A DNA stretch of 64,000 nucleotides, from contig OY829540.1 of the NCBI GenBank assembly GCA_963691705.1, forward strand, positions 44,862,158-44,926,157, read 5' to 3'. Shown piece after piece: positions 1 to 11,010 of this stretch (position 1 is the stretch's first letter; each line of letters starts with the position of its first letter). This DNA comes from Viola odorata. Its lineage: Eukaryota; Streptophyta; Magnoliopsida; Malpighiales; Violaceae. The translations under genes were made by a program, and so were the position numbers. The notes under the pieces were generated by a model. That model was not told the DNA's origin and ran no database searches. It saw nothing but the letters and a program-made list of their open reading frames with translations.

Positions 1-1
1 G

Positions 2-39
2 ACATGTGCGGACGTGACCAAACACAACATTAAAAACAC
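2..39. repeat. Example of module M2 (38 bp)
   Basis: First complete M2 in the window. It begins ACATGTGCGGACGTGACC and ends CATTAAAAACAC. It contains AAACAC twice, 14 bp apart, which matters because loss of the interval gives the 24-bp module. M2 is nearly always followed by an M3-type module. Common variants change CATTAAAAACAC to AAATTAAAAACAC, CATTACAAACAC or CATTGAAAACAC. Confidence 0.95.
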
Positions 40-77
40 GATGTGGGGACGTGACCCTTCACAACGCTTAACAGACA
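40..77. repeat. Example of module M3 (38 bp)
   Basis: Begins GATGTGGGGACGTGACCC and ends CACAACGCTTAACAGACA. M3 shares the GGACGTGACC core with M1 and M2 but has a different second half. Recurrent variants are GATGTGTGG, GATGAGTGG, GACATGACCC with CAATGCTTAACAGGCA (the form in 66-bp pairs), and the HindIII marker form. Confidence 0.95.
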
Positions 78-115
78 ACATGTACGGACGTGACCAGACA
101 CAACATTATCAGACG
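78..115. repeat. Example of module M1 (38 bp, TACGG variant)
   Basis: Begins ACATGTACGGACGTGACC and ends CATTATCAGACG. M1 is the most variable module. Its end appears as TATCAGACG, TATCATCCG, TATAATCCG, TATAAGACG, TATCAAACG or TATCATACG, and each variant sits at a fixed place within a higher-order unit, so these variants are useful for phasing the array. Confidence 0.93.
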
Positions 116-139
116 ACATGTGCGGACATGACCAAACAC
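116..139. repeat. 24-bp truncated module (M2 lacking 14 bp)
   Basis: Reads ACATGTGCGGACATGACC plus AAACAC and joins directly to an M3. It equals M2 with 14 bp removed, exactly the distance between the two AAACAC copies of M2, so a deletion between short direct repeats explains it. This module recurs throughout the window. Confidence 0.9.
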
Positions 140-177
140 GATGTGGGGACGTGACCCTTCATAACGCTTAACAGACA

Positions 178-391
178 ACATGTGCAGACGTGACCAAACA
201 AAACATTATAATCCGACATGTGCGGACGTGACCAAACACAACATTAAAAACACGATGTGGGGACGTGACCCTTCACAACGCTTAACAGACAACATGTACG
301 GACGTGACCAGACACAACATTATCAGACGACATGTGCGGACATGACCAAACACGATGTGTGGACGTGACCCTTCACAACGCTTAATAGACA
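178..391. repeat. 214-bp subrepeat, single copy near left edge
   Basis: Starts with the M1 variant ending TATAATCCG and has the order M1, M2, M3, M1, 24-bp module, M3 (5 x 38 + 24 = 214). Bases 1-177 match the last 176-177 bp of the same unit, so the window opens inside a 214-bp subrepeat run. The final M3 here differs from the usual form (GATGTGTGG, TTAATAGACA). Confidence 0.85.
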
Positions 392-1458
392 ACATGTGCG
401 GACGTGACCAGACATAACATTATCATACGACATGTGCGGATGTGACAAAACAGAACATTAAAAACACGATGTGGTGACGTGACCCTTCACAAAGCTTAAC
501 AGAGAACATGTGCAAACACAACATTAAAAACACGATGTGGGGACGTGACCCTTCACAACGCTTAACAGACAACATGTGCAAACACAACATTACAAACACG
601 ATGTGGGGACGTGACCCTTCACAACGCTTAACAGACAACATGTGCGGATGTGACCAGACACAACATTATCAGACGACATGTGCGGACATGACCAAACACG
701 ATGTGGGGACGTGACCCTTCATAACGCTTAATAGACAACATGTGCGGACGTGACCAGACACAACATTATCATACGACATGTGCGGACGTGACAAAACACA
801 ACATTAAAAACACGATGTGGTGACGTGACCCTTCACAAAGCTTAACAGAGAACATGTGCAAACACAATATTAAAAACACGATGTGGGGACGTGACCCTTC
901 ACAACGCTTAACAGACAACATGTGCGGACGTGACCAGACACAATATTACCAGACGACATGTGCGGACGTGACCAAACACAACATTAAAAACACGATGTGT
1001 GGACGTGACCCTTCACAACGCTTAACAGACAACATGTGCAGACGTGACCAGACACAACATTATCAGACGACATGTGCGGACATGACCAAACACGATGTGG
1101 GGACGTGACCCTTCATAACGCTTAACAGACAACATGTGCGGACGTGACCAGACACAACATTATCAGACGACATGTGCGGACGTGACCAAACACAACATTA
1201 AAACACGATGTGTGGACGTGACCCTTCACAACGCTTAACAGACAACATGTGCGGACGTTACCAGACACAACATTATCAGACGACATGTGCGGACGTGACC
1301 AAACACGATGTGGGGACGTGACCCTTCACAACGCTTAACAGACAACATGTGCGGACGTGACCAGACACAACATTATCAAACGACATGTCCGGACGTGACC
1401 AAACACAACATTAAAAGCAGGATGTGGTGACGTGACCCTTCACAAAGCTTAACCGAGA
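392..1458. repeat. Rearranged satellite segment with two marker-headed blocks
   Basis: Contains marker blocks beginning near 506 and 852 whose HindIII modules read CTTAACAGAGA rather than CTTAACCGAGA. The second block (607 bp) is matched by the block beginning near 5,346, with few differences noticed. By arithmetic, 607 = 66 + 12 x 38 + 37 + 2 x 24. The left part also carries the TATCATACG form of M1 and GTGACAAAAC variants that are rare further right. Confidence 0.8.
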
Positions 1459-1994
1459 ACATGTGCAAACACAACATTAAAAACACGATGTGGGGACATG
1501 ACCCTTCACAATGCTTAACAGGCAACATGTGCAAACACAAAATTAAACACATGATGTGGGGACGTGACCCTTCACAACGCATGACAGACAACATGTGCAG
1601 ACGTGACCAGACCCAACATTATCATCCGACATGTGCGGACGTGACCAAACACAACATTAAAAACACGATGTGGGGACGTGACCCTTCACAACGCTTAACA
1701 GACAACATGTACGGAAGTGACCAGACACAACATTATAAGACGCCATGTGCGGACGTGACCAAACACAACATTAAAAACACGATGAGTGGACGTGACCCTT
1801 CACAACGCTTAACAGACAACATGTGCAGACGTGAGCAGACACAACATTATCAGACGACATGTGCGGACGTGACCAAACACGATGTGGGGACGTGACCCTT
1901 CACAACACTTAACAGACAACATGTGCGGACGTGACCAGACACAACATTATCAGACGACATGTGCGGACGTGACCAAACACAACATTAAAAACAC

Positions 1995-2032
1995 GATGCG
2001 GTGACGTGACCCTTCACAAAGCTTAACCGAGA
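1995..2032. repeat. Example of HindIII marker module (M3 variant)
   Basis: M3 form reading GATG(C/T)GGTGACGTGACCC then CACAAAGCTTAACCGAGA, with AAGCTT at 2,019-2,024. This module closes each block. Every copy I checked is followed at once by the 28-bp module ACATGTGCAAACAC. Its TGGTGA places a stop in the frame that is otherwise open. Confidence 0.93.
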
Positions 2033-2060
2033 ACATGTGCAAACACAACATTAAAAACAC
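2033..2060. repeat. 28-bp truncated module (M2 lacking the core)
   Basis: Equals M2 with the 10-bp core GGACGTGACC missing, giving ACATGTGCAAACAC followed by the normal M2 end. It is always paired with a 38-bp M3, giving 66 bp. Two such pairs in a row (132 bp) usually open a block. Confidence 0.93.
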
Positions 2061-2752
2061 GATGTGGGGACATGACCCTTCACAATGCTTAACAGGCAAC
2101 ATGTGCAAACACAACATTAAAAATATGATGTGGGGACGTGACCCATCACAACGCTTAACAGACAACATGTGCAGACGTGACCAGACACAACATTATCATC
2201 CGACATGTGCGGACGTGACCAAACACAAAATTAAAAACACGATGTGGGGACGTGACCCTTCACAACGCTTAACAGACAACATGTGCGGACGTGACCAGAC
2301 AAAACATTATCAGACGACATGTGCGGACGTGACCAAACACAACATTAAAAACACGATATGGTGACGTGACCCTTCACAAAGCTTAACCGAGAACATGTGC
2401 AAACACAACATTAAAAACACGATGTGGGGACATGACCCTTCACAATGCTTAACAGGCAACATGTGCAAACACAACATTAAAAACATGATGTGGGGACGTG
2501 ACCCTTCACAACGCTTAACAGACAACATGTGCAGACGTGACCAGACACAACATTATCATCCGACATGTGCGGACGTGACCAAACACAACATTACAAACAC
2601 GATGTGGGGACGTGACCCTTCACAACGCTTAACAGACAACATGTGCGGATGTGACTAGACACAACATTATCAGACGACATGTGCGGACGTGACCAAACAC
2701 AACATTAAAAACACGATGTGTGGACGTGACCCTTCACAACGCTTAACGGACA

Positions 2753-2765
2753 ACATTATCAGACG
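2753..2765. repeat. 13-bp M1 remnant
   Basis: Only ACATTATCAGACG of an M1 remains, after an M3 ending CTTAACGGACA. The missing 25 bp equals the distance between two ACAACAT copies (M3/M1 junction and inside M1), so deletion at 7 bp of microhomology is the simplest explanation. This remnant characterises all 449-bp blocks. Confidence 0.88.
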
Positions 2766-2841
2766 ACATATGCGGACGTGACCAAACACAACATTAAAAA
2801 CACGATGTGGTGACGTGACCCTTCACAAAGCTTAACCGAGA

Positions 2842-3650
2842 ACATGTGCAAACACAACATTAAAAACACGATGTGGGGACATGACCCTTCACAATGCTTA
2901 ACAGGCAACATGTGCAAACACAACATTAAAAACATGATGTGGGGACGTGACCCATCACAACGCTTAACAGACAACATGTGCAGACGTGACCAGACACAAC
3001 ATTATCATCCGACATGTGCGGACGTGACCAAACACAAAATTAAAAACACGATGTGGGGACGTGACCCTTCACAACGCTTAACAGACAACATGTGCGGACG
3101 TGACCAGACAAAACATTATCAGACGACATGTGCGGACGTGACCAAACACAACATTAAAAACACGATATGGTGACGTGACCCTTCACAAAGCTTAACCGAG
3201 AACATGTGCAAACACAACATTAAAAACACGATGTGGGGACATGACCCTTCACAATGCTTAACAGGCAACATGTGCAAACACAACATTAAAAACATGATGT
3301 GGGGACGTGACCCTTCACAACGCTTAACAGACAACATGTGCAGACGTGACCAGACACAACATTATCATCCGACATGTGCGGACGTGACCAAACACAACAT
3401 TACAAACACGATGTGGGGACGTGACCCTTCACAACGCTTAACAGACAACATGTGCGGATGTGACTAGACACAACATTATCAGACGACATGTGCGGACGTG
3501 ACCAAACACAACATTAAAAACACGATGTGTGGACGTGACCCTTCACAACGCTTAACGGACAACATTATCAGACGACATATGCGGACGTGACCAAACACAA
3601 CATTAAAAACACGATGTGGTGACGTGACCCTTCACAAAGCTTAACCGAGA
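2842..3650. repeat. 809-bp tandem duplication, copy 2
   Basis: Same 360 + 449 layout as the preceding copy, including the shared GATGTGACTAGAC variant (2,656 and 3,465). A third start at 3,651 follows the same path for about 90 bp, then departs into the 214-bp sub-array. Confidence 0.88.
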
Positions 3651-3780
3651 ACATGTGCAAACACAACATTAAAAACACGATGTGGGGACATGACCCTTCA
3701 CAATGCTTAACAGGCAACATGTGCAAACACAACATTAAAAACACGATGTGGGGACGTGACCCTTCACAACGCTTAACAGA

Positions 3781-4638
3781 CAACATGTACGGACGTGACC
3801 AGACACAACATTATCAGACGACATGTGCGGACATGACCAAACACGATGTGGGGACGTGACCCTTCATAACGCTTAACAGACAACATGTGCAGACGTGACC
3901 AAACAAAACATTATAATCCGACATGTGCGGACGTGACCAAACACAACATTAAAAACACGATGTGGGGACGTGACCCTTCACAACGCTTAACAGACAACAT
4001 GTACGGACGTGACCAGACACAACATTATCAGACGACATGTGCGGACATGAGCAAACACGATGTGGGGACGTGACCCTTCATAACGCTTAACAGACAACAT
4101 GTGCAGACGTGACCAAACAAAACATTATAATCCGACATGTGCGGACGTGACCAAACACAACATTAAAAACACGATGTGGGGACGTGACCCTTCACAACGC
4201 TTAACAGACAACATGTACGGACGTGACAAGACACAACATTATCAGACGACATGTGCGGACATGACCAAACACGATGTGGGGACGTGACCCTTCATAACGC
4301 TTAACAGACAACATGTGCAGACGTGACCAAACAAAACATTATAATCCGACATGTGCGGACGTGAGCAAACACAACATTAAAAACACGATGTGGGGACGTG
4401 ACCCTTCACAACGCTTAACAGACAACATGTACGGACGTGACCAAACACAGCATTATCAGACGACATGTGCGGACATGACCAAACACGATGTGTGGACGTG
4501 ACCCTTCACAACGCTTAACAGACAACATGTGCAGACGTGACCAAACAAAACATTATAATCCGACATGTGCGGACGTGACCAAACACAACATTAAAAACAC
4601 GATGTGGGGACGTGACCCTTCACAACGCTTAACAGACA
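3781..4638. repeat. 214-bp subrepeat array (three full copies plus partials)
   Basis: Full units lie at 3,883-4,096, 4,097-4,310 and 4,311-4,524, with a partial unit before and a 114-bp partial unit after. Differences between units are single bases (GACATGAGC at about 4,047, GTGACAAGAC at about 4,226, GTGAGC at about 4,362). Two-unit versions recur inside the 1,055-bp blocks further right (for example 12,166-12,593, 15,320-15,747 and 19,354-19,781). Confidence 0.88.
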
Positions 4639-4716
4639 ACATGTGCGGACGTGACCCTTCACAACGCTTAACAGACAACATGTGCGGACGTGACCCTTCA
4701 CAACGCTTAACGGACA
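4639..4716. repeat. Two tandem 39-bp hybrid modules (M1/M2 start, M3 end)
   Basis: Each unit begins ACATGTGCGGACGTGACC like M1/M2 but continues CTTCACAACGCTTAAC like M3. That is an exchange within the shared GGACGTGACC core, and the 1-bp offset between the module types makes 39 bp. The second unit ends ACGGACA and joins the 13-bp remnant. The same pair recurs near 8,282, 12,708, 14,358, 15,862, 19,896, 23,816 and 27,736. Confidence 0.9.
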
Positions 4717-6493
4717 ACATTATCAGACGACATGTGCGGACGTGACCAAACACAACATTAAAAACACGATGTGGTGACGTGACCCTTCACAAAGCTTAAC
4801 CGAGAACATGTGCAAACACAACATTAAAAACACGATGTGGGGACATGACCCTTCACAATGCTTAACAGGCAACATGTGCAAACACAACATTAAAAACATG
4901 ATGTGGGGACGTGACCCATCACAACGCTTAACAGACAACATGTGCAGACGTGACCAGACACAACATTATCATCCGACATGTGCGGACGTGACCAAACACA
5001 AAATTAAAAACACGATGTGGGGACGTGACCCTTCACAACGCTTAACAGACAACATGTGCGGACGTGACCAGACAAAACATTATCAGACGACATGTGCGGA
5101 CGTGACCAAACACAACATTAAAAACACGATGTGGTGACGTGACCCTTCACAAAGCTTAACCGAGAACATGTGCAAACACAACATTAAAAACACGATGTGG
5201 GGACGTGACCCTTCACAACGCTTAACAGACAACATGTGCGGACGTGACCAGACACAACATTATCATACGACATGTGCGGACGTGACAAAACACAACATTA
5301 AAAACACGATGTGGTGACGTGACCCTTCACAAAGCTTAACAGAGAACATGTGCAAACACAATATTAAAAACACGATGTGGGGACGTGACCCTTCACAACG
5401 CTTAACAGACAACATGTGCGGACGTGACCAGACACAATATTACCAGACGACATGTGCGGACGTGACCAAACACAACATTAAAAACACGATGTGTGGACGT
5501 GACCCTTCACAACGCTTAACAGACAACATGTGCAGACGTGACCAGACACAACATTATCAGACGACATGTGCGGACATGACCAAACACGATGTGGGGACGT
5601 GACCCTTCATAACGCTTAACAGACAACATGTGCGGACGTGACCAGACACAACATTATCAGACGACATGTGCGGACGTGACCAAACACAACATTAAAACAC
5701 GATGTGTGGACGTGACCCTTCACAACGCTTAAAAGACAACATGTGCAGACGTGACCAGACACAACATTATCAAACGACATGTGCGGACGTGACCAAACAC
5801 GATGTGGGGACGTGACCCTTCACAACGCTTAATAGACAACATGTGCGGACGTGACCAGACATAACATTATCATACGACATGTGCGGACGTGACAAAACAG
5901 AACATTAAAAACACGATGTGGTGACGTGACCCTTCACAAAGCTTAACAGAGAACATGTGCAAACACAACATTAAAAACACGATGTGGGGACGTGACCCTT
6001 CACAACGCTTAACAGACAACATGTGCAAAAACAACATTAAAAACACGATGTGGGGACGTGACCCTTCACAACGCTTAACAGACAACATGTGTAGACGTGA
6101 CCAGACACAACATTATCATCAGACATGTGCGGACGTGACCAAACACAACATTATCAGACGACATGTGCGGACGTGACCAAACACAACATTAAAAACACGA
6201 TGTGTGGACGTAACCCTTCACAACGCTTAACAGACAACATGTGCAGACGTGACCAAACACGATGTGTGGACGTGACCCTTCACAACGCTTAACAGACAAC
6301 ATGTGCAGACGTGACCAGACACAACATTATCATCCGACATGTGCGGACGTGACCAAACACAAAATTAAAAACACGATGTGGGGACGTGACCCTTCACAAC
6401 GCTTAACAGACAACATGTGCGGACGTGACCAGACACAACATTATAAGACGCCATGTGCGGACGTGACCAAACACAACATTAAAAACACGATGA
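4717..6493. repeat. Mosaic satellite segment between duplicated regions
   Basis: Marker blocks begin near 4,806 (360 bp), 5,166 (180 bp), 5,346 (607 bp) and 5,953 (788 bp). The 180-bp block is the shortest seen: 66 + 3 x 38. The 607-bp block matches 852-1,458 at offset 4,494, with differences such as CTTAAAAGACA near 5,730. No non-satellite sequence is present. Confidence 0.82.
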
Positions 6494-8043
6494 GTGGACG
6501 TGACCCTTCACAACGCTTAACAGACAACATGTGCGGACGTTACCAGACACAACATTATCAGACGACATGTGCGGACGTGACCAAACACGATGTGGGGACG
6601 TGACCCTTCACAACGCTTAACAGACAACATGTGCGGACGTGACCAGACACAACATTATCAAACGACATGTCCGGACGTGACCAAACACAACATTAAAAGC
6701 AGGATGTGGTGACGTGACCCTTCACAAAGCTTAACCGAGAACATGTGCAAACACAACATTAAAAACACGATGTGGGGACATGACCCTTCACAATGCTTAA
6801 CAGGCAACATGTGCAAACACAAAATTAAACACATGATGTGGGGACGTGACCCTTCACAACGCATGACAGACAACATGTGCAGACGTGACCAGACCCAACA
6901 TTATCATCCGACATGTGCGGACGTGACCAAACACAACATTAAAAACACGATGTGGGGACGTGACCCTTCACAACGCTTAACAGACAACATGTACGGAAGT
7001 GACCAGACACAACATTATAAGACGCCATGTGCGGACGTGACCAAACACAACATTAAAAACACGATGAGTGGACGTGACCCTTCACAACGCTTAACAGACA
7101 ACATGTGCAGACGTGAGCAGACACAACATTATCAGACGACATGTGCGGACGTGACCAAACACGATGTGGGGACGTGACCCTTCACAACACTTAACAGACA
7201 ACATGTGCGGACGTGACCAGACACAACATTATCAGACGACATGTGCGGACGTGACCAAACACAACATTAAAAACACGATGCGGTGACGTGACCCTTCACA
7301 AAGCTTAACCGAGAACATGTGCAAACACAACATTAAAAACACGATGTGGGGACATGACCCTTCACAATGCTTAACAGGCAACATGTGCAAACACAACATT
7401 AAAAATATGATGTGGGGACGTGACCCATCACAACGCTTAACAGACAACATGTGCAGACGTGACCAGACACAACATTATCATCCGACATGTGCGGACGTGA
7501 CCAAACACAAAATTAAAAACACGATGTGGGGACGTGACCCTTCACAACGCTTAACAGACAACATGTGCGGACGTGACCAGACAAAACATTATCAGACGAC
7601 ATGTGCGGACGTGACCAAACACAACATTAAAAACACGATGTGGTGACGTGACCCTTCACAAAGCTTAACCGAGAACATGTGCAAACACAACATTAAAAAC
7701 ACGATGTGGGGACATGACCCTACACAATGCTTAACAGGCAACATGTGCAAACACAACATTAAAAACATGATGTGGGGACGTGACCCTTCACAACGCTTAA
7801 CAGACAACATGTGCAGACGTGACCAGACACAACATTATCATCCGACATGTGCGGACGTGACCAAACACAACATTACAAACACGATGTGGGGACGTGACCC
7901 TTCACAACGCTTAACAGACAACATGTGCGGATGTGACCAGACACAACATTATCAGACGACATGTGCGGACGTGACCAAACACAACATTAAAAACACGATG
8001 TGTGGACGTGACCCTTCACAACGCTTAACGGACAACATTATCA
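6494..8043. repeat. Dispersed duplication, right arm (about 1.55 kb)
   Basis: Second copy of 1,212-2,761 at offset 5,282, with the ACGGAAGTGACC motif at 6,993. It ends at a chimeric junction (ATTATCAAACACAAC) where the 13-bp M1 remnant runs straight into the tail of a 28-bp module instead of continuing as M1. Confidence 0.85.
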
Positions 8044-11010
8044 AACACAACATTAAAAACACGATGTGGGGACATGACCCTTCACAATGCTTAACAGGCA
8101 ACATGTGCAAACACAAAATTAAACACATGATGTGGGGACGTGACCCTTCACAACGCATGACAGACAACATGTGCAGACGTGACCAGACCCAACATTATCA
8201 TCCGACATGTGCGGACGTGACCAAACACAACATTAAAAACACGATGTGGGGACGTGACCCTTCACAACGCTTAACAGACAACATGTGCGGACGTGACCCT
8301 TCACAACGCTTAACAGACAACATGTGCGGACGTGACCCTTCACAACGCTTAACGGACAACATTATCAGACGACATGTGCGGACGTGACCAAACACAACAT
8401 TAAAAACACGATGTGGTGACGTGACCCTTCACAAAGCTTAACCGAGAACATGTGCAAACACAACATTAAAAACACGATGTGGGGACATGACCCTTCACAA
8501 TGCTTAACAGGCAACATGTGCAAACACAACATTAAAAACATGATGTGGGGACGTGACCCATAACAACGCTTAACAGACAACATGTGCAGACGTGACAAGA
8601 CACAACATTATCATCCGACATGTGCGGACGTGACCAAACACAAAATTAAAAACACGATGTGGGGACGTGACCCTTCACAACGCTTAACAGACAACATGTG
8701 CGGACGTGACCAGACAAAACATTATCAGACGACATGTGCGGACGTGACCAAACACAACATTAAAAACACGATGTGGTGACGTGACCCTTCACAAAGCTTA
8801 ACCGAGAACATGTGCAAACACAACATTAAAAACACGATGTGGGGACATGACCCTTCACAATGCTTAACAGGCAACATGTGCAAACACAACATTAAAAACA
8901 TGATGTGGGGACGTGACCCTTCACAACGCTTAACAGACAACATGTGCAGACGTGACCAGACACAACATTATCATCCGACATGTGCGGACGTGACCAAACA
9001 CAACATTACAAACACGATGTGGGGACGTGACCCTTCACAACGCTTAACAGACAACATGTGCGGATGTGACCAGACACAACATTATCAGACGATATGTGCG
9101 GACGTGACCAAACACAACATTAAAAACACGATGTGTGGACGTGACCCTTCACAACGCTTAACGGACAACATTATCAGACGACATGTGCGGACGTGGCCAA
9201 ACACAACATTAAAAACACGATGTGGTGACGTGACCCTTCACAAAGCTTAACCGAGAACATGTGCAAACACAACATTAAAAACACGATGTGGGGACATGAC
9301 CCTTCACAATGCTTAACAGGCAACATGTGCAAACACAACATTAAAAACATGATGTGGGGACGTGACCCTTCACAACGCTTAACAGACAACATGTGCAGAC
9401 GTGACCAGACCCAACATTATCATCCGACATGTGCGAACGTGACCAAACACAACATTAAAAACACGATGTGGGGACGTGACCCTTCACAACGCTTAACAGA
9501 CAACATGTACGGACGTGACCAGACACAACATTATCAGACGACATGTGCGGACGTGACCAAACACGATGTGGGGACGTGACCCTTCACAACACTTAACAAA
9601 CAACATGTGCGGACGTGACCAGACACAACATTATCAGACGACATGTGCGGACGTGACCAAACACAACATTAAAAACACGATGCGGTGACGTGACCCTTCA
9701 CAAAGCTTAACCGAGAACATGTGCAAACACAACATTAAAAACACGATGTGGGGACATGACCCTTCACAATGCTTAACAGGCAACATGTGCAAACACAACA
9801 TTAAAAATATGATGTGGGGACGTGACCCATCACAACGCTTAACAGACAACATGTGCAGACGTGACCAGACACAACATTATCATCCGACATGTGCGGACGT
9901 GACCAAACACAAAATTAAAAACACGATGTGGGGACGTGACCCTTCACAACGCTTAACAGACAACATGTGCGGACGTGACCAGACAAAACATTATCAGACG
10001 ACATGTGCGGACGTGACCAAACACAACATTAAAAACACGATGTGGTGACGTGACCCTTCACAAAGCTTAACCGAGAACATGTGCAAACACAACATTAAAA
10101 ACACGATGTGGGGACATGACCCTTCACAATGCTTAACAGGCAACATGTGCAAACACAACATTAAAAACATGATGTGGGGACGTGACCCTTCACAACGCTT
10201 AACAGACAACATGTGCAGACGTGACCAGACACAACATTATCATCCGACATGTGCGGACGTGACCAAACACAACATTACAAACACGATGTGGGGACGTGAC
10301 CCTTCACAACGCTTAACAGACAACATGTGCGGATGTGACCAGACACAACATTATCAGACGACATGTGCGGACGTGACCAAACACAACATTAAAAACACGA
10401 TGTGTGGACGTGACCCTTCACAACGCTTAACCGAGAACATGTGCAAACACAACATTAAAAACACGATGTGGGGACATGACCCTTCACAATGCTTAACAGG
10501 CAACATGTGCAAACACAAAATTAAACACATGATGTGGGGACGTGACCCTTCACAACGCATGACAGACAACATGTGCAGACGTGACCAGACCCAACATTAT
10601 CATCCGACATGTGCGGACGTGACCAAACACAACATTAAAAACACGATGTGGGGACGTGACCCTTCACAACGCTTAACAGACAACATGTACGGAAGTGACC
10701 AGACACAACATTATAAGACGCCATGTGCGGACGTGACCAAACACAACATTAAAAACACGATGAGTGGACGTGACCCTTCACAACGCTTAACAGACAACAT
10801 GTGCAGACGTGAGCAGACACAACATTATCAGACGACATGTGCGGACGTGACCAAACACGATGTGGGGACGTGACCCTTCACAACACTTAACAGACAACAT
10901 GTGCGGACGTGACCAGACACAACATTATCAGACGACATGTGCGGACGTGACCAAACACAACATTAAAAACACGATGCGGTGACGTGACCCTTCACAAAGC
11001 TTAACCGAGA
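8044..11010. repeat. Mosaic satellite segment with two chimeric block junctions
   Basis: After the junction at 8,043, marker blocks begin near 8,448 (360), 8,808 (449), 9,257 (460), 9,717 (360), 10,077 (360) and 10,437 (574). The 10,437 block has no HindIII marker before it. The module there reads CACAACGCTTAACCGAGA, a recombinant of ordinary M3 and marker M3. The ACGGAAGTGACC motif is at 10,689. The 39-bp hybrid pair occurs near 8,282. Confidence 0.82.

Larger units (their letters stand above)
1212..2761. repeat. Dispersed duplication, left arm (about 1.55 kb)
   Basis: This segment matches 6,494-8,043 at a constant offset of 5,282 bp. The match begins just after a T/A difference at 1,211 versus 6,493 and ends where 2,762 (G) differs from 8,044 (A). 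I noticed substitutions at 2,357, 2,440 and 2,656 against the right arm. It includes the first ACGGAAGTGACC diagnostic motif of the window, at 1,711. Confidence 0.85.
2033..2841. repeat. 809-bp tandem duplication, copy 1 (360 + 449 bp blocks)
   Basis: Blocks of 360 and 449 bp are followed by a second copy at offset 809. Small differences from copy 2 include AATATGATG against AACATGATG near 2,130. The 360-bp block is 2 x 66 + 6 x 38. The 449-bp block adds a 13-bp remnant of M1 and two more modules. Confidence 0.88.

Noticed and set aside
1461..2364. Regular Cys/His spacing in the plus-strand translation, reminiscent of zinc fingers
   Set aside because: The spacing just reflects the 38-bp period read in frame. 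Residue pairs do not match a C2H2 pattern, and there is no linker or conserved hydrophobic core.
10079..10873. Longest open reading frame, 264 codons on the plus strand (also 236 codons at 7,677-8,387)
   Set aside because: It is a read-through of satellite modules. 114, 66, 39 and 24 bp are multiples of three, so the frame stays open until TGGTGA of a marker module or GGGGACGTGA after a 24-bp module. There is no change of sequence character at its ends, and equivalent frames recur throughout the array.
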